64,000 nucleotides of DNA from Diadophis punctatus similis (taxonomy: Eukaryota; Chordata; Lepidosauria; Squamata; Dipsadidae): contig JALIGW010000061.1 of NCBI GenBank assembly GCA_023053685.1, positions 1,506,001 to 1,570,000 on the forward strand, given 5' to 3'. The translations under genes and the position numbers were made by a program. Shown here piece after piece: positions 10,501 to 24,200 of the stretch. Position 1 is the stretch's first letter. Each line of letters opens with the position of its first letter. The notes under the pieces are model-generated. The model saw only the letters and a list, made by a program, of their open reading frames with translations, was not told the DNA's origin and searched no databases.

Positions 10501-10693
10501 TCTGTGAATTCAAACTACAATGCAGCGGGGGTTTTCCCCCCAGATACTCACAAGTCTCATCCAGGAACTCCACCCCCAGCTTCTGTGAATTCAAACTACA
10601 ATGGAGTGAGGTTTCTTCCCCCAGATACTCACAGGTCTCAGCCAGGAACTCCACTCCAGCTTCTGTGAATTCAAACTACAATGGAGTGAGGTT
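7545..10693 (+). repeat. 3.15-kb tandem unit, copy 1
   Basis: About 39 monomers repeated at 10694-13843 with an offset of 3148 bp on the left, becoming 3150 bp after the D-type C run (9402 against 12552). The unit contains GGAGCTCC monomers, the C-run series, the CCATGGCC monomer and block A. The left edge is approximate: identity begins within a T/C tract shared by an R monomer here and a canonical monomer at about 10690. A private change removes an EcoRI site at 10024 (GTGTATTC). Confidence 0.82.
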
Positions 10694-13600
10694 TTTTTCC
10701 CAGATACTCACAGGTCTCAGCCAGGAACTCCACCCCCAGCTTCTGTGAATTGAAAATACAATGCAATGAGGTTTTTTCCCCCAGATACTCACAGGTCTCA
10801 GCCAGGAACTCCACTCCAGCTTCTGTGAATTCAAACTACAATGGAGTGAGGTTTTTTCCCCCAGATACTAACAAGTCTCAGCCAGGAACTCCACCCGCAG
10901 CTTCTGTGAATTCAAACTACAATGGAGTGAGGTTTCTTCCCCCAGATACTCACAGGTCTCAGCCAGGAACTCCACGCCCAGCTTCTGTGAAATCAAACTA
11001 CAATGTAGTGAGGTTTCTTCCCCCAGATACTCACAGGTCTCAGCCAGGAACTCCACCCCCAGCTTCTGTAAATTCAAACTACAATGGAGTGAGGTTTTTT
11101 TCCCCAGATACACACCTGTCTCAGCCAGGAACTCCACCCCCAGCTTCTGTGAATTGAAACTACAATGCAGTGAGGTTTTTTTCCCAGATACTCACAGGTC
11201 TCAGCCAGGAACTCCACCCCCAGCTTCTGTGAATTGAAAATACAATGCAATGAGGTTTTTTCCCCCAGATACTCACAGGTCTCAGCCAGGAGCTCCACCT
11301 CCAGCTTCTGTGAATTCAAACTACAATGCAGCGAGGTTTCCCCCCAGATACTCACAGGTCTCAGCCAGGAACTCCACCCCCAGCTTCTGTGAATTCAAAC
11401 TACAATGGAGTGAGGTTTTTTTCCCAGATACTCACAGGTCTCAGCCAGGAACTCCACCCCCAGCTTCTGTGAATTGAAAATACAATGCAATGAGATTTTT
11501 TCCCCCAGATACTCACAGGTCTCAGCCAGGAGCTCCACTTCCAGCTTCTGTGAATTCAAACTACAATGCAGCGAGGTTTTTCCCCCCAGATACTCACAAG
11601 TGTCATCCAGGAACTCCACCCCCAGCTTCTTTGAATTCAAACTACAATGGAGTGAGGTTTTTTCTCCCAGATACTCACAGGTCTCAACCAAGAACTCCAC
11701 CAACAGCTTCTGTGAATTCAAACTACAATGGAGTGAGGTTTTGTTCCCCCAGATACTCACAGGTCTCAGCCAAGAACTCCACCCCCAGCTTCTGTGAATT
11801 CAAACTACAATGGAGTGAGGTTTCCCCCCCCCCCAGATACTCACAGGTCTCAGCAAGGACCTCCACCCCCAGCTTTTGTGAATTCAAACTACAATGGAGT
11901 GAGGTTTTCCCCCGATACTCACAGGTCTCAGCCAGGAACTCCACCCCCAGCTTTTGTGAATTCAAACTACAATGGAGTGAGGTTCCCCCCCCCCGATACT
12001 CACAGGTCTCAGCCAGGAACTCCACCCCCAGCTTCTGTGAAATCAAACTACAATGGAGTGAGGTTTTTTTCCCAGATACTCACAGGTCTCAGCCAGGAAC
12101 TCCACCCCCAGCTTCTGTGAATTGAAACTACAATGCAGTGAGGTTTTGTTCCCCCAGATACTCACGGGTCTCAGCCAAGAACTCCATGGCCAGCTTCTGT
12201 GAATTCAAACTACAATGGAGTGAGGTTTGTTCCCCCAGATACTCACAGGTATCAGCCAGGAACTCCACCCCAGCTTCTGTGAATTGAAACTACAATGCAG
12301 TGAGGTTTCTTCCCCCAGATACTCACAGGTCTCAGCCAGGAACTCCACGCCCAGCTTCTGTGAATTCAAACTACAATGTAGTGAGGTTTGTTCCCCCAGA
12401 TACTCACAGGTCTCAGCCAGGAACTCCACCCCCAGCTTCTGTGAATTCAAACTACAATGGAGTGAGGTTTTTTTCCCCAGATACAATCCTGTCTCAGCCA
12501 GGAACTCCACCCCCAGCTTCTGTGAATTGAAACGACAATGCAGTGAGGTTCCCCCCCCCCCCAGATACTCACAGATCTTAGCCAGGAACTCCACCCCCAG
12601 CTTCTGTGAAATCAAACTACAATGGAGTGAGGTTTTTTTCCCAGATACTCACAGGTCTCAGCCAGGAACTCCACCCCCAGCTTCTGTGAATTCAAACTAC
12701 AATGGATTGAGGTTTTTTTCCGAGATAAACACAGATCTCAGCCAGGAACTCCAACCCCAGCTTCTGTGAATTGAAAATACAATGCAGTGAGGTTTTCCCC
12801 CCCAGATACTCACAGGAATCAGCCAGGAACTCCACCCCCAGCTTCTGTGAATTCAAACTACAATGCAGCGAGGTTTTTCCCCCCAGATACTCACAAGTCT
12901 CATCCAGGAACTCCACCCCCAGCTTCTGTGAATTCAAACTACAATGGATTGAGGTTTTGTCCCCCAGATACTCACACGTCTCAGCCAGGAACTCCACCAA
13001 CAGCTTCTGTGAATTCAAACTACAATGGAGTGAGGTTTTTTTCCCGAGATACTAACAAGTCTCAGCCAGGAACTCCACCCGCAGCTTCTGTGAATTCAAA
13101 CTACAATGGAGTGAAGTTTCTTCCCCCAGAAACTCACAGGTCTCAGCCAGGAACTCCACCCCCAGCTTCTGTGAATTCAAACTACAATGGAGTGAGGTTT
13201 GTTCCCCCAGATACTCACAGGTCTCAGCCAGGAACTCCACCCCCAGCTTCTGTGAATTCAAACTACAATGGAGTGAGGTTTGTTCCCCCAGATACTCACA
13301 GGTCTCAGCCAGGAACTCCACCCCCAGTTTCTGTGAATTCAAACTACAATGGAGTGAAGTTTTTCCCCCCAGATACTCACAGGTATCAGCCAGGAACTCC
13401 ACCCCCAGCTTCTGTGAAATCAAACTACAATGGAGTGAGGTTTTTTCCCAGATACTCACAGGTCTCAGCCAGGAACTCCACGCCCAGCTTCTGTGAATTC
13501 AAACTACAATGGAGTGAGGTTTTTTTCCGAGATACTCACAGGTCTCAGCCAGGAACTCCAACCCCAGCTTCTGTGAATTGAAAATACAATGCAGTGAGGT

Positions 13601-13843
13601 TTTTCCCCCCAGATACTCACAGGAATCAGCCAGGAACTCCACCCCCAGCTTCTGTGAATTCAAACTACAATGCAGCGGGGGTTTTCCCCCCAGATACTCA
13701 CAAGTCTCATCCAGGAACTCCACCCCCAGCTTCTGTGAATTCAAACTACAATGGAGTGAGGTTTCTTCCCCCAGATACTCACAGGTCTCAGCCAGGAACT
13801 CCACTCCAGCTTCTGTGAATTCAAACTACAATGGAGTGAGGTT
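10694..13843 (+). repeat. 3.15-kb tandem unit, copy 2
   Basis: Second copy, parting from the first inside a T/C tract at about 13843 (TTTTTTCCCCCAG here, TTTTTTTCCCAG at about 10693). Its right two thirds also form the left part of the 3.55-kb duplication, so two duplication events of different period overlap here. Private differences include GAGATTTTTT at about 11493 and GTAAATTC at about 11069. Confidence 0.82.
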
Positions 13844-15330
13844 TTTTCCCCCAGATACTAACAAGTCTCAGCCAGGAACTCCACCCGCAGCTTCTGTGAA
13901 TTCAAACTACAATGGAGTGAGGTTTCTTCCCCCAGATACTCACAGGTCTCAGCCAGGAACTCCACGCCCAGCTTCTGTGAAATCAAACTACAATGTAGTC
14001 AGGTTTCTTCCCCCAGATACTCACAGGTCTCAGCCAGGAACTCCACCCCCAGCTTCTGTGAATTCAAACTACAATGGAGTGAGGTTTTTTTCCCCAGATA
14101 CACACCTGTCTCAGCCAGGAACTCCACCCCCAGCTTCTGTGAATTGAAACTACAATGCAGTGAGGTTTTTTTCCCAGATACTCACAGGTCTCAGCCAGGA
14201 ACTCCACCCCCAGCTTCTGTGAATTGAAAATACAATGCAATGAGGTTTTTTCCCCCAGATACTCACAGGTCTCAGCCAGGAACTCCACCCCCAGCTTCTG
14301 TGAATTCAAACTACAATGGAGTGAGGTTTCTTCCCCCAGATACTCACAGGTCTCAGCCAGGAACTCCACTCCAGCTTCTGTGAATTCAAACTACAATGGA
14401 GTGAGGTTTTTTCCCCCAGATACTAACAAGTCTCAGCCAGGAACTCCACCCGCAGCTTCTGTGAATTCAAACTACAATGGAGTGAGGTTTCTTCCCCCAG
14501 ATACTCACAGGTCTCAGCCAGGAACTCCACGCCCAGCTTCTGTGAAATCAAACTACAATGTAGTCAGGTTTCTTCCCCCAGATATTCACAGGTCTCAGCC
14601 AGGAACTCCACCCCCAGCTTCTGTGAATTCAAACTACAATGGAGTGAGGTTTTTTTCCCCAGATACACACCTGTCTCAGCCAGGAACTCCACCCCCAGCT
14701 TCTGTGAATTGAAACTACAATGCAGTGAGGTTTTTTTCCCAGATACTCACAGGTCTCAGCCAGGAACTCCACCCCCAGCTTCTGTGAATTGAAAATACAA
14801 TGCAATGAGGTTTTTTCCCCCAGATACTCACAGGTCTCAGCCAGGAACTCCACTCCAGCTTCTGTGAATTCAAACTACAATGGAGTGAGTTTTTTCCCCC
14901 AGATACTAACAAGTCTCAGCCAGGAACTCCACCCGCAGCTTCTGTGAATTCAAACTACAATGGAGTGAGGTTTCTTCCCCCAGATACTCACAGGTCTCAG
15001 CCAGGAACTCCACGCCCAGCTTCTGTGAAATCAAACTACAATGTAGTGAGGTTTCTTCCCCCAGATACTCACAGGTCTCAGCCAGGAACTCCACCCCCAG
15101 CTTCTGTGAATTCAAACTACAATGGAGTGAGGTTTTTTCCCCCAGATACACACCTGTCTCAGCCAGGAACTCCACCCCCAGCTTCTGTGAATTGAAACTA
15201 CAATGCAGTGAGGTTTTTTTCCCAGATACTCACAGGTCTCAGCCAGGAACTCCACGCCAAGCTTCTGTGAATTCAAACTACAATGAAGTGAGGTTTTGTT
15301 CCCCCAGATACTCACAAGTCTCAGCCAGGA
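11776..15330 (+). repeat. 3.55-kb tandem unit, copy 1
   Basis: About 44 monomers repeated at 15331-18885. The offset is 3556 bp, then 3555 bp after a C run of 12 against 11 (near 12551 and 16107). Rare changes are shared by both copies: CAGATCTTAGCC (12575, 16130), GTGAAGTTTCTTCCCCCAG with AAACTC (13114, 16669), CAGATATTCAC (14580, 18135) and GTGAGTTTTTTCC (14886, 18441). I found no substitution between the copies at these markers, so the duplication is young. Edges are accurate to about 50 bp. Confidence 0.88.
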
Positions 15331-18300
15331 ACTCCACCCCCAGCTTCTGTGAATTCAAACTACAATGGAGTGAGGTTTCCCCCCCCCCCCAGATACTCAC
15401 AGGTCTCAGCAAGGACCTCCACCCCCAGCTTTTGTGAATTCAAACTACAATGGAGTGAGGTTTTCCCCCGATACTCACAGGTCTCAGCCAGGAACTCCAC
15501 CCCCAGCTTTTGTGAATTCAAACTACAATGGAGTGAGGTTCCCCCCCCCCGATACTCACAGGTCTCAGCCAGGAACTCCACCCCCAGCTTCTGTGAAATC
15601 AAACTACAATGGAGTGAGGTTTTTTTCCCAGATACTCACAGGTCTCAGCCAGGAACTCCACCCCCAGCTTCTGTGAATTGAAACTACAATGCAGTGAGGT
15701 TTTGTTCCCCCAGATACTCACGGGTCTCAGCCAAGAACTCCATGGCCAGCTTCTGTGAATTCAAACTACAATGGAGTGAGGTTTGTTCCCCCAGATACTC
15801 ACAGGTATCAGCCAGGAACTCCACCCCAGCTTCTGTGAATTGAAACTACAATGCAGTGAGGTTTCTTCCCCCAGATACTCACAGGTCTCAGCCAGGAACT
15901 CCACGCCCAGCTTCTGTGAATTCAAACTACAATGTAGTGAGGTTTGTTCCCCCAGATACTCACAGGTCTCAGCCAGGAACTCCACCCCCAGCTTCTGTGA
16001 ATTCAAACTACAATGGAGTGAGGTTTTTTTCCCCAGATACAATCCTGTCTCAGCCAGGAACTCCACCCCCAGCTTCTGTGAATTGAAACGACAATGCAGT
16101 GAGGTTCCCCCCCCCCCAGATACTCACAGATCTTAGCCAGGAACTCCACCCCCAGCTTCTGTGAAATCAAACTACAATGGAGTGAGGTTTTTTTCCCAGA
16201 TACTCACAGGTCTCAGCCAGGAACTCCACCCCCAGCTTCTGTGAATTCAAACTACAATGGATTGAGGTTTTTTTCCGAGATAAACACAGATCTCAGCCAG
16301 GAACTCCAACCCCAGCTTCTGTGAATTGAAAATACAATGCAGTGAGGTTTTCCCCCCCAGATACTCACAGGAATCAGCCAGGAACTCCACCCCCAGCTTC
16401 TGTGAATTCAAACTACAATGCAGCGAGGTTTTTCCCCCCAGATACTCACAAGTCTCATCCAGGAACTCCACCCCCAGCTTCTGTGAATTCAAACTACAAT
16501 GGATTGAGGTTTTGTCCCCCAGATACTCACACGTCTCAGCCAGGAACTCCACCAACAGCTTCTGTGAATTCAAACTACAATGGAGTGAGGTTTTTTTCCC
16601 GAGATACTAACAAGTCTCAGCCAGGAACTCCACCCGCAGCTTCTGTGAATTCAAACTACAATGGAGTGAAGTTTCTTCCCCCAGAAACTCACAGGTCTCA
16701 GCCAGGAACTCCACCCCCAGCTTCTGTGAATTCAAACTACAATGGAGTGAGGTTTGTTCCCCCAGATACTCACAGGTCTCAGCCAGGAACTCCACCCCCA
16801 GCTTCTGTGAATTCAAACTACAATGGAGTGAGGTTTGTTCCCCCAGATACTCACAGGTCTCAGCCAGGAACTCCACCCCCAGTTTCTGTGAATTCAAACT
16901 ACAATGGAGTGAAGTTTTTCCCCCCAGATACTCACAGGTATCAGCCAGGAACTCCACCCCCAGCTTCTGTGAAATCAAACTACAATGGAGTGAGGTTTTT
17001 TCCCAGATACTCACAGGTCTCAGCCAGGAACTCCACGCCCAGCTTCTGTGAATTCAAACTACAATGGAGTGAGGTTTTTTTCCGAGATACTCACAGGTCT
17101 CAGCCAGGAACTCCAACCCCAGCTTCTGTGAATTGAAAATACAATGCAGTGAGGTTTTTCCCCCCAGATACTCACAGGAATCAGCCAGGAACTCCACCCC
17201 CAGCTTCTGTGAATTCAAACTACAATGCAGCGGGGGTTTTCCCCCCAGATACTCACAAGTCTCATCCAGGAACTCCACCCCCAGCTTCTGTGAATTCAAA
17301 CTACAATGGAGTGAGGTTTCTTCCCCCAGATACTCACAGGTCTCAGCCAGGAACTCCACTCCAGCTTCTGTGAATTCAAACTACAATGGAGTGAGGTTTT
17401 TTCCCCCAGATACTAACAAGTCTCAGCCAGGAACTCCACCCGCAGCTTCTGTGAATTCAAACTACAATGGAGTGAGGTTTCTTCCCCCAGATACTCACAG
17501 GTCTCAGCCAGGAACTCCACGCCCAGCTTCTGTGAAATCAAACTACAATGTAGTCAGGTTTCTTCCCCCAGATACTCACAGGTCTCAGCCAGGAACTCCA
17601 CCCCCAGCTTCTGTGAATTCAAACTACAATGGAGTGAGGTTTTTTTCCCCAGATACACACCTGTCTCAGCCAGGAACTCCACCCCCAGCTTCTGTGAATT
17701 GAAACTACAATGCAGTGAGGTTTTTTTCCCAGATACTCACAGGTCTCAGCCAGGAACTCCACCCCCAGCTTCTGTGAATTGAAAATACAATGCAATGAGG
17801 TTTTTTCCCCCAGATACTCACAGGTCTCAGCCAGGAACTCCACCCCCAGCTTCTGTGAATTCAAACTACAATGGAGTGAGGTTTCTTCCCCCAGATACTC
17901 ACAGGTCTCAGCCAGGAACTCCACTCCAGCTTCTGTGAATTCAAACTACAATGGAGTGAGGTTTTTTCCCCCAGATACTAACAAGTCTCAGCCAGGAACT
18001 CCACCCGCAGCTTCTGTGAATTCAAACTACAATGGAGTGAGGTTTCTTCCCCCAGATACTCACAGGTCTCAGCCAGGAACTCCACGCCCAGCTTCTGTGA
18101 AATCAAACTACAATGTAGTCAGGTTTCTTCCCCCAGATATTCACAGGTCTCAGCCAGGAACTCCACCCCCAGCTTCTGTGAATTCAAACTACAATGGAGT
18201 GAGGTTTTTTTCCCCAGATACACACCTGTCTCAGCCAGGAACTCCACCCCCAGCTTCTGTGAATTGAAACTACAATGCAGTGAGGTTTTTTTCCCAGATA

Positions 18301-18885
18301 CTCACAGGTCTCAGCCAGGAACTCCACCCCCAGCTTCTGTGAATTGAAAATACAATGCAATGAGGTTTTTTCCCCCAGATACTCACAGGTCTCAGCCAGG
18401 AACTCCACTCCAGCTTCTGTGAATTCAAACTACAATGGAGTGAGTTTTTTCCCCCAGATACTAACAAGTCTCAGCCAGGAACTCCACCCGCAGCTTCTGT
18501 GAATTCAAACTACAATGGAGTGAGGTTTCTTCCCCCAGATACTCACAGGTCTCAGCCAGGAACTCCACGCCCAGCTTCTGTGAAATCAAACTACAATGTA
18601 GTGAGGTTTCTTCCCCCAGATACTCACAGGTCTCAGCCAGGAACTCCACCCCCAGCTTCTGTGAATTCAAACTACAATGGAGTGAGGTTTTTTCCCCCAG
18701 ATACACACCTGTCTCAGCCAGGAACTCCACCCCCAGCTTCTGTGAATTGAAACTACAATGCAGTGAGGTTTTTTTCCCAGATACTCACAGGTCTCAGCCA
18801 GGAACTCCACGCCAAGCTTCTGTGAATTCAAACTACAATGAAGTGAGGTTTTGTTCCCCCAGATACTCACAAGTCTCAGCCAGGA
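15331..18885 (+). repeat. 3.55-kb tandem unit, copy 2
   Basis: Second copy of 11776-15330. It ends where the sequence changes from the long C-run type (15378) to the ACACACCTG type (18930). Its last quarter was itself extended by the 726-bp duplication that follows. Confidence 0.88.
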
Positions 18886-18897
18886 ACTCCACCCCCA
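18172..18897 (+). repeat. 726-bp (9-monomer) tandem duplication, copy 1
   Basis: Nine monomers from the ACACACCTG type through Q, I, a GTGAGTTTTTTCC monomer, canonical, K, ACACACCTG and Q to a GAAGTGAGG monomer (ATGAAG, about 18839). They are repeated at 18898-19623 with an offset of 726 bp. It overlaps the end of the 3.55-kb unit, showing successive rounds of duplication. Confidence 0.88.
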
Positions 18898-19623
18898 GCT
18901 TCTGTGAATTCAAACTACAATGGAGTGAGGTTTTTTTCCCCAGATACACACCTGTCTCAGCCAGGAACTCCACCCCCAGCTTCTGTGAATTGAAACTACA
19001 ATGCAGTGAGGTTTTTTTCCCAGATACTCACAGGTCTCAGCCAGGAACTCCACCCCCAGCTTCTGTGAATTGAAAATACAATGCAATGAGGTTTTTTCCC
19101 CCAGATACTCACAGGTCTCAGCCAGGAACTCCACTCCAGCTTCTGTGAATTCAAACTACAATGGAGTGAGTTTTTTCCCCCAGATACTAACAAGTCTCAG
19201 CCAGGAACTCCACCCGCAGCTTCTGTGAATTCAAACTACAATGGAGTGAGGTTTCTTCCCCCAGATACTCACAGGTCTCAGCCAGGAACTCCACGCCCAG
19301 CTTCTGTGAAATCAAACTACAATGTAGTGAGGTTTCTTCCCCCAGATACTCACAGGTCTCAGCCAGGAACTCCACCCCCAGCTTCTGTGAATTCAAACTA
19401 CAATGGAGTGAGGTTTTTTTCCCCAAATACACACCTGTCTCAGCCAGGAACTCCACCCCCAGCTTCTGTGAATTGAAACTACAATGCAGTGAGGTTTTTT
19501 TCCCAGATACTCACAGGTCTCAGCCAGGAACTCCACGCCAAGCTTCTGTGAATTCAAACTACAATGAAGTGAGGTTTTGTTCCCCCAGATACTCACAAGT
19601 CTCAGCCAGGAACTCCACCCCCA
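18898..19623 (+). repeat. 726-bp tandem duplication, copy 2
   Basis: Second copy of 18172-18897. One private substitution was seen, A at 19426 (CCCCAAATAC for CCCCAGATAC), plus a tract-length difference in the same monomer. Confidence 0.87.
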
Positions 19624-21294
19624 GCTTCTGTGAATTCAAACTACAATGGAGTGAGGTTTCTTCCCCCAGATACTCACAGGTCTCAGCCAGGAACTCCACT
19701 CCAGCTTCTGTGAATTCAAACTACAATGGAGTGAGGTTTTTCCCCCCAGATACTAACAAGTCTCAGCCAGGAACTCCACCCGCAGCTTCTGTGAATTCAA
19801 ACTACAATGGAGTGAGGTTTCTTCCCCCAGATACTCACAGGTCTCAGCCAGGAACTCCACGCCCAGCTTCTGTGAAATCAAACTACAATGTAGTCAGGTT
19901 TCTTCCCCCAGATACTCACAGGTCTCAGCCAGGAACTCCACCCCCAGCTTCTGTGAATTCAAACTACAATGGAGTGAGGTTTTTTTCCCCAGATACACAC
20001 CTGTCTCAGCCAGGAACTCCACCCCCAGCTTCTGTGAATTGAAACTACAATGCAGTGAGGTTTTTTTCCCAGATACTCACAGGTCTCAGCCAGGAACTCC
20101 ACCCCCAGCTTCTGTGAATTGAAAATACAATGCAATGAGGTTTTTTCCCCCAGATACTCACAGGTCTCAGCCAGGAACTCCACTCCAGCTTCTGTGAATT
20201 CAAACTACAATGGAGTGAGGTTTTTTCCCCCAGATACTAACAAGTCTCAGCCAGGAACTCCACCCGCAGCTTCTGTGAATTCAAACTACAATGGAGTGAG
20301 GTTTCTTCCCCCAGATACTCACAGGTCTCAGCCAGGAACTCCACGCCCAGCTTCTGTGAAATCAAACTACAATGTAGTGAGGTTTCTTCCCCCAGAAACT
20401 CACAGGTCTCAGCCAGGAACTCCACCCCCAGCTTCTGTGAATTCAAACTACAATGGAGTGAGGTTTTTTTCCCCAGATACACACCTGTCTCAGCCAGGAA
20501 CTCCACCCCCAGCTTCTGTGAATTGAAACTACAATGCAGTGAGGTTTTTTTCCCAGATACTCACAGGTCTCAGCCAGGAACTCCACCCCCAGCTTCTGTG
20601 AATTGAAAATACAATGCAATGAGGTTTTTCCCCCAGATACTCACAGGTCTCAGCCAGGAGCTCCACCTCCAGCTTCTGTGAATTCAAACTACAATGCAGC
20701 GAGGTTTCCCCCCAGATACTCACAGGTCTCAGCCAGGAACTCCACCCCCAGCTTCTGTGAATTCAAACTACAATGGAGTGAGGTTTTTTTCCCAGATACT
20801 CACAGGTCTCAGCCAGGAACTCCACCCCCAGCTTCTGTGAATTGAAAATACAATGCAATGAGGTTTTTTCCCCCATATACTCACAGGTCTCAGCCAGGAG
20901 CTCCACTTCCAGCTTCTGTGAATTCAAACTACAATGCAGCGAGGTTTTTCCCCCCAGATACTCACAAGTGTCATCCAGGAACTCCACCCCCAGCTTCTTT
21001 GAATTCAAACTACAATGGAGTGAGGTTTTTTCTCCCAGATACTCACAGGTCTCAACCAAGAACTCCACCAACAGCTTCTGTGAATTCAAACTACAATGGA
21101 GTGAGGTTTCCCCCCCCCAGATACTCACAGGTCTCAGCAAGGACCTCCACCCCCAGCTTTTGTGAATTCAAACTACAATGGAGTGAGGTTTTCCCCCGAT
21201 ACTCACAGGTTTCAGCCAGGAACTCCACCCCCAGCTTCTGTGAATTGAAACTACAATGCAGTGAGGTTTTTTTCCCAGATACTCACAGGTCTCA
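19624..21294 (+). repeat. Mosaic segment before the 10.8-kb super-unit
   Basis: Repeats sequence seen elsewhere: about 20030-21100 follows 4447-5512 at an offset near 15585 bp, including the rare CCAGAAACTC variant. Private differences are CATATACTC (T at 20876) and a shortened tract near 20625. It ends with a Q monomer that opens the 3.7-kb family. Confidence 0.7.
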
Positions 21295-24200
21295 GCCAGG
21301 AACTCCACCCCCAGCTTCTGTGAATTGAAAATGCAATGCAATGAGGTTTTTTCCCCCAGATACTCACAGGTCTCAGCCAGGAACTCCACTCCAGCTTCTG
21401 TGAATTCAAACTACAATGGAGTGAGGTTTTTTCCCCCAGATACTAACAAGTCTCAGCCAGGAACTCCACCCGCAGCTTCTGTGAATTCAAACTACAATGG
21501 AGTGAGGTTTCTTCCCCCAGATACTCACAGGTCTCAGCCAGGAACTCCACGCCCAGCTTCTGTGAAATCAAACTACAATGTAGTGAGGTTTCTTCCCCCA
21601 GATACTCACAGGTCTCAGCCAGGAACTCCACCCCCAGCTTCTGTGAATTCAAACTACAATGGAGTGAGGTTTTTTTCCCCAGATACACACCTGTCTCAGC
21701 CAGGAACTCCACCCCCAGCTTCTGTGAATTGAAACTACAATGCAGTGAGGTTTTTTTCCCAGATACTCACAGGTCTCAGCCAGGAACTCCACCCCCAGCT
21801 TCTGTGAATTGAAAATACAATGCAATGAGGTTTTTTCCCCCAGATACTCACAGGTCTCAGCCAGGAGCTCCACCTCCAGCTTCTGTGAATTCAAACTACA
21901 ATGCAGCGAGGTTTCCCCCCAGATACTCACAGGTCTCAGCCAGGAACTCCACCCCCAGCTTCTGTGAATTCAAACTACAATGGAGTGAGGTTTTTTTCCC
22001 AGATACTCACAGGTCTCAGCCAGGAACTCCACCCCCAGCTTCTGTGAATTGAAAATACAATGTAGTGAGGTTTGTTCCCCCAGATACTCACAGGTCTCAG
22101 CCAGGAACTCCACCCCCAGCTTCTGTGAATTCAAACTACAATGGAGTGAGGTTTTTTTCCCCAGATACAAACCTGTCTCAGCCAGGAACTCCACCCCCAG
22201 CTTCTGTGAATTGAAACGACAATGCAGTGAGGTTTCCCCCCCCCCAGATACTCACAGATCTCAGCCAGGAACTCCACCCCCAGCTTCTGTGAAATCAAAC
22301 TACAATGGGGTGAGGTTTTTTTCCCGAGATACTAACAAGTCTCAGCCAGGAACTCCACCCGCAGCTTCTGTGAATTCAAACTACAATGGAGTGAGGTTTC
22401 TTCCCCCAGATACTCACAGGTCTCAGCCAGGAACTCCACCCCCAGCTTCTGTGAATTCAAACTACAATGGAGTGAGGTCCCCCCCCCCCAGATACTCACA
22501 GGTCTCAGCAAGGACCTCCACCCCCAGCTTTTGTGAATTCAAACTACAATGGAGTGAGGTTTTCCCGCCGATACGCACAGGTCTCAGCCAGGAACTCCAC
22601 CCCCAGCTTCTGTGAATTCAAACTACAATGGAGTGAGGTTCCCCCCCCCCAGATACTCACAGGTCTCAGCCAGGAACTCCACCCCCAGCTTCTGTGAAAT
22701 CAAACTACAATGGAGTGAGGTTTTTTTCCCCAGATACTCACAGATATTAGCCAGGAACTCCACCCCCAGCTTCTGTGAATTGAAACTACAATGCAGTGAG
22801 GTTTTGTTCCCCCAGATACTCACGGGTCTCAGCCAGGAAGTCCACGCCCAGCTTCTGTGAATTCAAACTACAATGGAGTGAGGTTTGTTCCCCCAGATAC
22901 TCACAGGTATCAGCCAGGAACTCCACCCCAGCTTCTGTGAATTGAAACTACAATGCAGTGAGGTTTTTCCCCCCAGATACTCACAAGCCTCAGCCAGGAA
23001 TTCCACCCCCAGCTTCTGTGAATTCAAACTAAAATGGATTGAGGTTTTTCTCCCAGATACTCACAGGTCTCAGCCAGGAACTCCACCCCCAGCTTCTGTG
23101 AATTCAAACTGCAATGGAGTGAGGTTTTTTCCCCCAGATACTAACAGGTCTCACCCAAGAACTCCACCCCCAGCTTCTGTGAATTCAAACTACAATGGAT
23201 TGAGGTTTTTTTCCGAGATACTCACAGGTCTCAGCCAGGAATTCCAACCCCAGCTTCTGTGAATTGAAAATACAATGCAGTGAGGTTTTTCCCCCCAGAT
23301 ACTCACAGGTCTCAGCCAGGAACTCCACCCCCAGCTTCTGTGAATTCAAACTAAAATGCAGCGACGTTTTCCCCCCCAGATACTCACAAGTCTCATGCAG
23401 GAACTCCACCCCCAGCTTCTTTGAATTCAAACTACAATGGATTGAGGATTTGTCCCCCAGATACTCACACGTCTCAGCCAGGAACTCCACCAACAGCTTC
23501 TGTGAATTCAAACTACAATGGAGTGAGGTTTTTTCCCCGAGATACTAACAAGTCTCAGCCAGGAACTCCACCCACAGCTTCTGTGAATTCAAACTACAAT
23601 GGAGTGAGGTTTCTTCCCCCAGATACTCACAGGTCTCAGCCAGGAACTCCACCCCCAGCTTCTGTGAAATGAAACTACAATGGAGTGAGGTTTTTTTCCC
23701 AGATACTCACAGGTCTCAGCCAGGAACTCCACCCCCAGCTTCTGTGAATTCAAACTACAATGGAGTGAGGTTTTTTTCCGAGATAAACACAGGTCTCAGC
23801 CAGGAAATCCAACCCCAGCTTCTGTGAATTGAAAATATAATGCAGTGAGGTTTTTCCCCCCAGATACTCACAGGAATCAGCCAGGAACTCCACCCCTAGC
23901 TTCTGTGAATTCAAACTACAATGCAGCGAGGTTTTTCCCCCCAGATACTCACAAGTCTCATCCAGGAACTCCACCCCCAGCTTCTGTGAATTCAAACTAC
24001 AATGGATTGAGGTTTTGTCCCCCAGATACTCACACGTCTCAGCCAGGAACTCCAACAACAGCTTCTGTGAATTCAAACTACAATGGAGTGAGGTTTTTTT
24101 CCCGAGATACTAACAAGTCTCAGCCAGGAACTCCACCCGCAGCTTCTGTGAATTCAAACTACAATGGAGTGAGGTTTCTTCCCCCAGATACTCACAGGTC

